A DNA stretch of 64,000 nucleotides from assembly GCA_039045975.1 (NCBI GenBank), contig JBCCJA010000006.1:1-64000 (forward strand), read 5' to 3'. A program made the position numbers and the translations under genes. Shown piece by piece: positions 1-6,687 of this stretch. The first letter of the stretch is position 1. Each line of letters opens with the position of its first letter. Below the pieces are notes generated by a model. It was not told where the DNA came from. It saw only the letters and a list, made by a program, of their open reading frames with translations, and ran no database searches. This stretch comes from JBCCJA01 sp039045975 (GTDB lineage: Bacteria > Planctomycetota > Planctomycetia > Planctomycetales > Planctomycetaceae).

Positions 1-85
1 GCGGTGGGCGTCAGCCCACCGATGGGTCTTCGGAGTCGTCGGTTTTACCGTGCACCTACCGGAGGGCTGACGCCCACCGCTCGCC
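1..85. repeat. Long inverted-repeat intergenic element, copy A (left end may be cut by window)
   Basis: The left arm at 1-22 (core GGCGTCAGCCC) is matched by the reverse complement at 61-80 (GGGCTGACGCC core). The right arm continues into GCTCGCC at 79-85, so the left arm probably begins a few bases before the window. The same design recurs near 4.1 and 6.5 kb. It lies just past the transketolase terminator and codes for nothing recognisable. Confidence 0.7.
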
Positions 86-90
86 AAAAT

Positions 91-120
91 AAAAAACGTC
101 CGACCGGAAGGTCGGACGTT
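91..120 (-). terminator. Rho-independent terminator of the transketolase gene
   Basis: An 11-bp perfect stem (95-105 with 110-120) around a 4-base loop is followed, on the minus strand, by a run of six T. It begins about 25 bases after the transketolase stop codon. Confidence 0.85.
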
Positions 121-145
121 TCGACGTGGGGAAAGCTGAGCACGC

Positions 146-2077
146 TCAGCCGAGCAGCGCCTTGAACGAATCGGCGATACCCTCCGGCCCGAGGCCCTGA
201 TACGGCATCTGCTGCCACAGGCCGCCCGAACCTTCCTTGTGCGTGCCGATGTTGCCGTAGGCGCCCTTGAAGCCCTGTTTCAGCAACTCGGTGCCGAACC
301 TTGAGCCGAGGCCGGTCTTGGCGTTGAAGCCTTCCGCGACCAGGACCGCGGGCGAAGCGGCGAGCTTCGCCATCATATCTTCGTCGTAAACGTTGAGGGT
401 GCACTTCGCGATCAGGCCGACGTCGATGCCGGCCTCTTTCAGGTCGATCACGGCGTCGAGGGCGCGGTAGACCGTCTCGCCATGGGCGACGACGTAGCCC
501 GCCGTGCCTTCGCGGACGACGGTGTCCTTACCCGACTCGAATTCGTAGCCGTCGCCGAAGACGGGGGTGCCGTCTTCCTTGAGGAGATCTGGCACGGCCG
601 AGCGGGTCGAGAAGATGAACCGCAGGCCCGGGTCGTTGAAGATCGACTTCAGGCACTTGGAGAACTGGTGCTGGTCGGCCGGGAAGTAGAGCCGCGTCGT
701 GTCGTGGCCGTCGTCGTCGAGCCCGCCGTCGGCGAACAGGCTGTTTAGGCCGAAGTGACAGGTGTTGTCGGCCATGTCGTCGCAGCCGCTGTGCGAGAAG
801 TGCGCGAGCACGTTCGACTTGTTCAGCCGGGCCATCGTGATTTCGGACACGACCATTTCGAGGAACGCGCTGAACGTCGCGAAGACGCCCTGCTTGCCCG
901 CCTCGTAGCCGAAGCCGGCGGCGGCCGAGTAGTTGCCGCGTTCCATGATCCCGCCGCGAACGAAGACCTCCGGGTGGGCCTTGCGGATCGAATCGAGTCC
1001 GCAGCTGCCTTCGAGGTCGCTGTCGAACACCTTGACGGTCGCGAGCCGTTCCTCTTCGGTCATGCAGTCGAGGATCTCGTTCATGACCTTGCCGAACAGT
1101 GAGCGGTTCTTGCCGGCCCCCTCGCTGCCCTTGAAGGTCGGGGCGCCGCCGAGCTTCGAAACGCCCTCAAGGTATTCGGCCGCCGCGTCCCGCCCCTTCT
1201 TCTTCAGATAGGCGACGGCGACGTCTTTGCCGATCACGTCGTGGCCGTGGTTCGAGCCCTCCAGCCCGTCGATACCGACGCACATCTTCCGCTTATTTAT
1301 TAACGCGACCGGCCCGTCGCAGGTGACGGCTTTGCACATACGGCCGTAGAGCGAATCGAGGTCTTCCCCGTCGCCAATGTCGACCGTCAGCCCGTGGCCT
1401 TCGAGCGTCTTCGCGACGCTGAAGCCGGGCAGGTAGTCGCTCGGGAAGCCGGCGATCGTGACGTCGTTGTCGTCGATCAGCAGCTTGATGTTGAGGTGTT
1501 CCGAGACGGCCAGCCGGGCCGCCTCGGCGTCGTTGCCCTCCATCTGCGAGCCGTCCGACCCGAGCATGAACGTCACCTTGCCCGGGTTCGCCAGCGCGAC
1601 GCCGTTGACCATCGGCCACATGTGGCCGAGCCGGCCGGAGCTGAATTTCACGCCGGGCGTGAAGTCACGCTCCGGATGGCCGGGCATGTGCTCGTTGTAC
1701 TCGCGGTAGTGGAACAGCTGCTCGACCGGCAGGTCGCCGGCGAGGGCCGCCATCAGGTACTGCGTCGCGACGCGGTGGCCGGCCTCGTCGAAGAAGATGT
1801 CGACGGTCTTCGGCTCGCCGCCGTTCGCGGCGTGCAACATGAAGCCGTGGGCGATGAGCGTTTCCGGCACCGTGTCGTACGGCCCGCCGGTGTGGCCGCC
1901 GAGGCCCTTCGCCCCGCCGATCGCGGTGAAGAACACGATCGCGTCGCGGCAGAGCGAAATGTTCGCTTCGAGCGTCGCCTTCTGTTCCGGCGTGAGCGTG
2001 CCGACGGACGGGTCGAGCGGCAGGGGCTGGAACTGGCCGAGGTCGATCGGGAATTCGGTCGCGGTCGCGGTGCTCAC
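146..2077 (-). CDS. tkt: Transketolase
   Basis: A 643-aa cytoplasmic enzyme that should move two-carbon ketol units between sugar phosphates in the non-oxidative pentose phosphate pathway, using thiamine diphosphate and a divalent metal. The N-terminal pyrophosphate-binding domain shows GGHTGGPYDTVPE (about 60-72) and the thiamine-type motif GSDG...DDNDV (173-205). The middle pyrimidine-binding and C-terminal domains occupy about 355-640. Length matches the family (about 650 aa). The start is GTG at 2077, with no strong ribosome site visible. It is monocistronic and followed by a terminator. The substrate motif differs from the usual SGHPG, so it belongs to a divergent transketolase branch; a dihydroxyacetone synthase-like role cannot be excluded. 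Confidence 0.88.
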   Translation of the reverse strand: MSTATATEFPIDLGQFQPLPLDPSVGTLTPEQKATLEANISLCRDAIVFFTAIGGAKGLGGHTGGPYDTVPETLIAHGFMLHAANGGEPKTVDIFFDEAGHRVATQYLMAALAGDLPVEQLFHYREYNEHMPGHPERDFTPGVKFSSGRLGHMWPMVNGVALANPGKVTFMLGSDGSQMEGNDAEAARLAVSEHLNIKLLIDDNDVTIAGFPSDYLPGFSVAKTLEGHGLTVDIGDGEDLDSLYGRMCKAVTCDGPVALINKRKMCVGIDGLEGSNHGHDVIGKDVAVAYLKKKGRDAAAEYLEGVSKLGGAPTFKGSEGAGKNRSLFGKVMNEILDCMTEEERLATVKVFDSDLEGSCGLDSIRKAHPEVFVRGGIMERGNYSAAAGFGYEAGKQGVFATFSAFLEMVVSEITMARLNKSNVLAHFSHSGCDDMADNTCHFGLNSLFADGGLDDDGHDTTRLYFPADQHQFSKCLKSIFNDPGLRFIFSTRSAVPDLLKEDGTPVFGDGYEFESGKDTVVREGTAGYVVAHGETVYRALDAVIDLKEAGIDVGLIAKCTLNVYDEDMMAKLAASPAVLVAEGFNAKTGLGSRFGTELLKQGFKGAYGNIGTHKEGSGGLWQQMPYQGLGPEGIADSFKALLG

Positions 2078-2361
2078 GGGTTCTCACATCGGGCGGACGG
2101 GGGGTCGCCGCGGGCGAGGCCGACGCGGCAGTCTTTTCTCCGTCGAAGACCTACCGGAAACGGCCCCCGCATGCAATTTGCGGCCCGACGCAACGGCCGT
2201 CGCCGATGGCTGCGTCGCGGCGGCCGGAGATCGGGTCGGCAACGATTTTGCAAATTGTTCCATCGTCCTGTCCCCGCGGCCGGAGGGCGCCCGCTTCTTC
2301 CCTCGGACAGGCCGGCGGGGGACGACGGCCACGAGAGGGGAAACCGAATAAGGGCGGGACG

Positions 2362-2874
2362 ATGAATCTGGCGAAATGGGGGACCGCGGCGGCGGTCATG
2401 GCGGGAATGGCGGCGTTCGGGACGACTCAGGCCGAGGCCCAGGTGGCGATCGGCATTTCGGGCGGCAACGTCGGTGTCGGCGTGAGCGGCCCGGGCGGAT
2501 CGGTCGGCGTCGGGGTTTCTGGCGGCGGCTGGGGCGGCGGCAATGTCGGCGTCGGGGTCAGCGGCCCGGGCGGATCGGTGGGGGTCGGCGTCTCCGGCGG
2601 GGGCTGGGGCGGCGGGAACGTCGGAGTCGGGGTCAGCGGTCCGGGCGGGAACGTCGGGGTCGGTGTTTCCGGCGGGGGTTGGGGCGGCGGCAGCGTCGGC
2701 GTCGGTGTCAGTGGCGGCGGTTGGCGTCGCGGCGGATCGGTGGGCGTCGGAGTTTCGGGCGGCGGCTGGCGTCGCGGAGGCTCGGTCGGCGTGGGGGTTA
2801 GCGGCGGTGGTTGGCGTCGCGGGGGCTCGGTGGGCGTCGGCGTGAGCCGCTTCCGCTCGTTCCGCCGCTGGTGA
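2362..2874 (+). CDS. Exported Gly/Val-repeat protein 1
   Basis: A 170-aa protein with a signal peptide (about 1-26, ending AEA before QVAIG), then almost entirely repeats of the type GNVGVGVSGPGGSVGVGVSG with Trp-containing spacers (GGGWGG, later GGGWRRGG). It ends in Arg-rich SRFRSFRRW. Alternating Gly and Val suggests an extended beta or beta-roll surface structure, but no known family is recognised. The start ATG at 2362 is chosen because the signal peptide begins there and a purine-rich AGGGCGGGA precedes it; the frame is open further upstream. A strong terminator follows at once. It is a clear paralogue of the protein at 4345-4821. Function unknown. Confidence 0.8.
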   Translation: MNLAKWGTAAAVMAGMAAFGTTQAEAQVAIGISGGNVGVGVSGPGGSVGVGVSGGGWGGGNVGVGVSGPGGSVGVGVSGGGWGGGNVGVGVSGPGGNVGVGVSGGGWGGGSVGVGVSGGGWRRGGSVGVGVSGGGWRRGGSVGVGVSGGGWRRGGSVGVGVSRFRSFRRW

Positions 2875-2887
2875 GGCAGAGGTCATC

Positions 2888-2916
2888 CGCCCCGGCACGT
2901 CGCCGGGGCGTTTTTT
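2888..2916 (+). terminator. Rho-independent terminator
   Basis: A 9-bp perfect GC stem (2888-2896 with 2902-2910), a 5-base loop and six T, 13 bases after the stop codon of the Gly/Val-repeat gene. Confidence 0.92.
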
Positions 2917-2943
2917 CGCACACACACCCGAAGGAAGACTCCG

Positions 2944-3864
2944 ATGTTCGAATATCTCACGACCGCCAAGACGCTCGTCCCGACGGCCGGCCTGTTGGCC
3001 CTCGGGGCGGTCGCGGTCACGGCCGACGCCGGCGGAAACTCGTCGGCGACTCACAACGGCCGCGTCGCCCAGGTCTACACCAGCGGGGACGCGACCGCCG
3101 TCAGCGGCACGTTCACTGAGAACGGCTTCGAGGGCGTCGCCAGCGGCCCCGAGGGTCGCTACCGCATCCACGGCGACCGGCACGAGTTGGAGCCGCTCGA
3201 CGACGGCCTCCGCCGTCCGACGCGGACGCGGCATCTGCCGAACGGCGTCACGATCATGGAGGGCCCGGGCACGCTCGTCGTCGGTGACGGCTTCGGGCCG
3301 CGTCCGTCGGTCGGCTTCGGTCGCGACGGGTCGGTCTTCGTCGACGTGCCGGGCGTTCACGTCGGACCGGCGGTCGTGACCGCCAAGCCGACGCCGCGTG
3401 AGATCGGCCGGCTGATCCGGGCCGAGCGTTACGCCGAGGCGATCGGGCTGGCCGACACCGCCCTGCGACACGACCGCGACGACGCCGAGTGCCTGCAACT
3501 GAGGGCCCTCGCGTCGTTCCTCGACGGCGATTATCGCGAGGCCTCGTACGACGTGTACGACGCGTTGGCGGTCGAAGAGCCGTTCGACTGGGACCGGATC
3601 GACGCCGTCACCGACGCCGGGCTCTACACCGACGCCCTGCGGGGCCTGCAGGCGGAGGCGGCCGACGCCCCGTCACGGGCCGACCTGCAGCTGTTGCTGG
3701 CGTATCACGGCCTCGTCCTCGGCGACGACCCGGCCGCCTGCGAGCACCTGCGGAACGTCCTGACGCTGCGACCTCGGGAGCCGTTCGCGCTCGAACTGCT
3801 CGACCGGTACGACCCGCGGCCGCACACGGTCGCGCCGTCGCTGGGCGACCCGATCGTCCCGTAG
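2944..3864 (+). CDS. Exported TPR-like protein
   Basis: A 306-aa protein with an N-terminal hydrophobic signal segment (about 12-29, ending TADA). A middle part of about 100 residues rich in Gly and Asp has no family match that I can name. The C-terminal half is helical and reads like tetratricopeptide repeats: it starts near ERYAEAIGLADTALRHDRDD (about 160-180) and continues through LQLRALASFLDGDYREASYD and a LLLAYHGLVLGDDPAACEHL unit. TPRs mediate protein-protein contact, so an envelope adaptor role is plausible. ATG at 2944 has a good AAGGAAG site. It is a single-gene unit between two terminators. Similar signal-peptide plus TPR-tail proteins are common in planctomycetes; partner unknown. 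Confidence 0.78.
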   Translation: MFEYLTTAKTLVPTAGLLALGAVAVTADAGGNSSATHNGRVAQVYTSGDATAVSGTFTENGFEGVASGPEGRYRIHGDRHELEPLDDGLRRPTRTRHLPNGVTIMEGPGTLVVGDGFGPRPSVGFGRDGSVFVDVPGVHVGPAVVTAKPTPREIGRLIRAERYAEAIGLADTALRHDRDDAECLQLRALASFLDGDYREASYDVYDALAVEEPFDWDRIDAVTDAGLYTDALRGLQAEAADAPSRADLQLLLAYHGLVLGDDPAACEHLRNVLTLRPREPFALELLDRYDPRPHTVAPSLGDPIVP

Positions 3865-3888
3865 GCGACGAACGCCGGTCGAATCGCA

Positions 3889-3920
3889 AACCGCCCCCGG
3901 CCTCCCGGGGGCGGTTTTTT
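3889..3920 (+). terminator. Rho-independent terminator
   Basis: A 12-bp perfect stem (3889-3900 with 3905-3916), a four-base loop and a T run, 24 bases after the stop of the TPR-like gene. Confidence 0.93.
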
Positions 3921-3941
3921 GCTACGCGAACGCAGACCTGA

Positions 3942-4072
3942 AGCCCGAGCCGTCAGGCGAGGTTTGTCTGTGGGTTGCACGGTGAATGCGGCCCCGTTCG
4001 ACCCGCCGCAGTCGATCGAACGGATCATGCTTCGCGCGAACCCTCACGGTTCCTCGCCTGACGGCTCGGGCT
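3942..4072. repeat. Intergenic inverted repeat, perfect 21-bp arms
   Basis: The 21-base arm at 3942-3962 is exactly the reverse complement of 4052-4072, with 89 bases between. The arms contain the GTCAG core seen in neighbouring elements. The non-coding stretch 3865-4344 consists of a terminator, this element, the next element, and about 150 bases in which I see nothing else. Confidence 0.85.
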
Positions 4073-4100
4073 ACAGAGGCACGCCCGACGTTTCCCTCCA

Positions 4101-4197
4101 GGCGAGCCGCGTGGCGTCAGCCCGCGGATGGGTCCACGTAAGTGCGACGCTCTCCGTTCAACGTGCCCATCCGCGGCCTTACGGCCCCGGCTCGCCT
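4101..4197. repeat. Inverted-repeat intergenic element, copy B
   Basis: The left arm, beginning GGCGAGCCGCG and holding GGCGTCAGCCC and GGATGGG, is mirrored imperfectly by the right arm ending CCCCGGCTCGCC. It has the same layout as copy A (1-85) and copy C (6442-6668), with a much shorter interior than C. Confidence 0.75.
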
Positions 4198-4344
4198 TGC
4201 CCGTTTCACTTGAGGGAATCTCTGCAAACCGATTGTCGAAATTTTTACGCGCTGCTGTCCCCGGCCCTGTCGGCCGGCCGCCTAGGGGGACGTGAGGTGG
4301 CGAGGGCCATCCGACTTCAAAGGAAAACAAAGGGGGGCGGGGCG

Positions 4345-4821
4345 ATGATCGGGACGGGCATGAAGGCGACCTTGGCGGCCTTGGGGATGCTGGCGGCGAC
4401 GGCGACGACGGCCGACGCACAGGTCGGGATCGGGATCGGCGGGGGGAACGTCGGGATCGGCGTCGTCGGGAACAACGGCGGGTCGGTCGGGATCGGGATT
4501 TCGAACGGAAACGTCGGCGTGGGCGTCAGCGGGCCCTACGGCGGCTCGGTCGGTGTCGGTGTCGGCGGCGGGAATGTCGGCGTCGGCGTGGTCGGCGGCG
4601 GTTACTACCACCCCTGCTACGGGCCGGTCGGCGGGGGTTCGGTCGGAGTCGGTGTTGGCGGCGGGAACGTCGGGGTCGGCGTGAGCGGCCCGTTCGGCGG
4701 GAACGTGGGCGTCGGTGTGAGCAACGGGCCGTTCGGCGGCGGGGTCGGCGTCGGGGTTTCGGGCGGCGGGTTCTACCCGCGCCGGCACTTCGGCTTCCGC
4801 GGCGGGCTGCGTCGGTGGTGA
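4345..4821 (+). CDS. Exported Gly/Val-repeat protein 2
   Basis: A 158-aa paralogue of the 2362-2874 product. It has a signal peptide (about 1-25, ending ADA before QVGIG), then GNVGVGVSGP-type repeats of about 10-12 residues. One insert holds a Tyr pair and the only Cys (GGYYHPCYGP), and the C-terminus is aromatic and Arg-rich (RRHFGFRGGLRRW). Both paralogues end in RRW, which could be a recognition or anchoring tag. ATG at 4345 follows a very purine-rich AGGGGGGCGGGG; the codon for Met-6 is an alternative start. A terminator follows. Function unknown; surface-exposed or wall-associated is an inference. Confidence 0.8.
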   Translation: MIGTGMKATLAALGMLAATATTADAQVGIGIGGGNVGIGVVGNNGGSVGIGISNGNVGVGVSGPYGGSVGVGVGGGNVGVGVVGGGYYHPCYGPVGGGSVGVGVGGGNVGVGVSGPFGGNVGVGVSNGPFGGGVGVGVSGGGFYPRRHFGFRGGLRRW

Positions 4822-4848
4822 AACGGCGGCGGACCGCGAGATGTTGCG

Positions 4849-4882
4849 AAACGGGAGGGCGTCTCGACGCCTTCCCGTTTTT
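4849..4882 (+). terminator. Rho-independent terminator
   Basis: A 14-bp stem with one wobble (4849-4862 with 4867-4880) and a short T run, 27 bases after the Gly/Val-repeat gene. Confidence 0.88.
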
Positions 4883-4950
4883 CTTTGTGCGGATCCGGGT
4901 TGCGGGCCGCGGCCGGACGGCGAAACTCGGGTGTCATTGAAGGGAAAACG

Positions 4951-5457
4951 ATGCCTGCCGACGCCCGACGTACGCTCAAGTTGATGACATACGCGGACGT
5001 CACGGCGGAGATCGAACGGCTCCGCGAAACCGCGTACCGGCCGCTCGGGGCTTGGTCGCTCGGGGAGATCTGCGGACACCTGTCTTACTACTTCCGCGGC
5101 TCGCTGACGGGCTTCGAGTTCACGCTGCCGTGGGCGTTGCGGACGTTCGTCGGGCGGCCGTGGGTGAAGCGGGTGCTCAAGACCGGCGTGATGAAGCCGG
5201 GCGGCAAGACCGTCCCCGACTCGGTGGTGACGACCGTGCGCTCGCCGGCGGCCGAGCAGGCGTTAATCGAGGACTGCCTGATGTGGCTCGTCAGACTCGA
5301 CGAGCACGACGGCCCGCTGCACGACTCGCCTTTGGCCGGAAAGCTGTCGCCCGAGGAGTGGCGCCGCCTGCACTGCATCCACGCGGGTCATCACCTCGGG
5401 TTTCTGGTCCCGGCGGCCGAAGAGTCGGCCGTGCTCGAAGAGACGATGCCGGCCTGA
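4951..5457 (+). CDS. DUF1569 / DinB-like four-helix protein
   Basis: A 168-aa cytoplasmic protein with the pattern of DUF1569, a DinB-superfamily group frequent in planctomycetes. It starts RRTLKLMTYADVTAEIERLR, then LGAWSLGEICGHLSYY (His about residue 46) and ends with HAGHHLGFL (about 150-158), whose His residues are the usual metal-site positions of DinB folds. Its reaction is unknown; related folds include thiol-dependent transferases. ATG at 4951 has an AAGGGA site. It converges on the recombinase gene, with 20 bases between the stop codons. Confidence 0.8.
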   Translation: MPADARRTLKLMTYADVTAEIERLRETAYRPLGAWSLGEICGHLSYYFRGSLTGFEFTLPWALRTFVGRPWVKRVLKTGVMKPGGKTVPDSVVTTVRSPAAEQALIEDCLMWLVRLDEHDGPLHDSPLAGKLSPEEWRRLHCIHAGHHLGFLVPAAEESAVLEETMPA

Positions 5458-5477
5458 CGAGGAAGACCGCGCGGACA

Positions 5478-6434
5478 CTAAGACCGCGGGTGAAACTCCG
5501 CGTGCACCTTCTTGAGCCGGCTGTGGTCGACGTGCGTGTAACGCTGTGTCGTCGCGATGCTGGCGTGGCCGAGGATTTCTTGCAGGGCACGGATCTCGGC
5601 CCCGCCGGCGAGCATGTGCGTCGCGAAGCTGTGCCGTAGCGCGTGCGGACTGACGAGCGACGACGCCCCGATGCGGGCCGCGTACTTCTTGACGAGCTTC
5701 CAGACCGCGACACGGAGCAGCGGCTGCCCGGTGCGGCTGAGAATCAAGGCGTCCGCATCGCGCCCGCGTCGCAAGACCGGTCGCTCGTGTTCCAGGTAGG
5801 CCTCGACGGCCGCGACCGCGACCGGGTTCAGCGACACGATCCGCTCCTTGTCGCCTTTGCCGATCACGCGGCAGTAATTCTCCGACGGGTCGAGCCGCAC
5901 GTCGCCGACACGCAGGCCGATGACCTCGCTCGTCCGGCAGCCGGTCGCGTACATCAGCGCGAGCAACGCCCGGTCGCGGAGCGGGTAGGCGTCGTGGCCC
6001 GCCTCGGGCGCGACGAGCAGTCGGTCGACCTGCTCCGGCGAGAGCACCTGCGGCAGCTTCCGCCACAGCTTCGGCGTGTCGATCAGCTCCGCGGCCGACT
6101 CGGCGACGACGCCCTCGAGCATCAAGTACCGAAAGAACATCCGCACCGCCGACATGTGCCGCCCGACCGAAGACGCCGCGAGTTCGGCCGACGTCAGGTC
6201 GTCGAGGTACCGCCCGAAATCGTCGACGGTGACCGCGTCGAGCGAACTCGGTCCGTGTGCCGCGAACCAGTCCGCGAAGCGGTTCAGGTCGGACGCGTAG
6301 GCCGCGACGGTGTTCGCCGCGAGGCCGCACTCAGACTTCAGATAGCGTTCGTACGCGACGACGTGCCCGGTCAGGTCGACCGGGCGTCGGCCCCAAAAGG
6401 CGGAATCGGCGGGGGGGCGTTTACGGGGTGGCAA
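5478..6434 (-). CDS. Tyrosine recombinase, XerC/XerD type
   Basis: A cytoplasmic site-specific recombinase, likely resolving chromosome dimers or acting on a similar site. Using the TTG at 6434 it is 318 aa. The SAM-like core-binding domain (about 20-120, YLKSECGLAANTVAAYASDL) is followed by the catalytic domain with Arg167 (GCRTSEVIGL), Lys193, His264/Arg267 (HALRHSFATH), His290 (LGHASI) and the nucleophile Tyr299 (TTQRYTH). All catalytic residues are present. The frame stays open to an ATG at 6638, but that extra 68 residues would be encoded by the inverted-repeat element (6442-6668) and is not protein-like, so the shorter start is preferred. No strong ribosome site is seen, so the start is uncertain. 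Confidence 0.87.
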   Translation of the reverse strand: MPPRKRPPADSAFWGRRPVDLTGHVVAYERYLKSECGLAANTVAAYASDLNRFADWFAAHGPSSLDAVTVDDFGRYLDDLTSAELAASSVGRHMSAVRMFFRYLMLEGVVAESAAELIDTPKLWRKLPQVLSPEQVDRLLVAPEAGHDAYPLRDRALLALMYATGCRTSEVIGLRVGDVRLDPSENYCRVIGKGDKERIVSLNPVAVAAVEAYLEHERPVLRRGRDADALILSRTGQPLLRVAVWKLVKKYAARIGASSLVSPHALRHSFATHMLAGGAEIRALQEILGHASIATTQRYTHVDHSRLKKVHAEFHPRS

Positions 6435-6441
6435 AGCGAAT

Positions 6442-6668
6442 AGGCGAGCCCCGGGCGTCAGCCCGGGGTTAGGTCCGGTGAAAGACGACACGCACCGACG
6501 ACGAAGCGATTCATCCCGTAGATTCGACAAGCTGGCCGTCGGAAACGTGTTCGTCGATCGATCCGCGGCACTTTTTGCGGTCGAACCGTCCGATCGCGAA
6601 GGCTCGGGCATCGGAATGTGTCGTAGCGGATCGAACACATCCCCGGGCTGACACCCCGGGGCTCGCCG
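6442..6668. repeat. Inverted-repeat intergenic element, copy C
   Basis: The left arm 6443-6468 and right arm 6641-6668 are reverse complements except for one base change and one extra base. The about 170-base interior has no convincing gene. The element fills the space between the recombinase start and the helicase stop. Confidence 0.8.
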
Positions 6669-6687
6669 TACGAACTGAGTTGTCGCT

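Noticed and set aside
2376..2801. Alternative frame proteins inside the Gly/Val-repeat gene
   Set aside because: Arg/Gly shadows of the repeat DNA; the chosen frame has a signal peptide and regular repeats.
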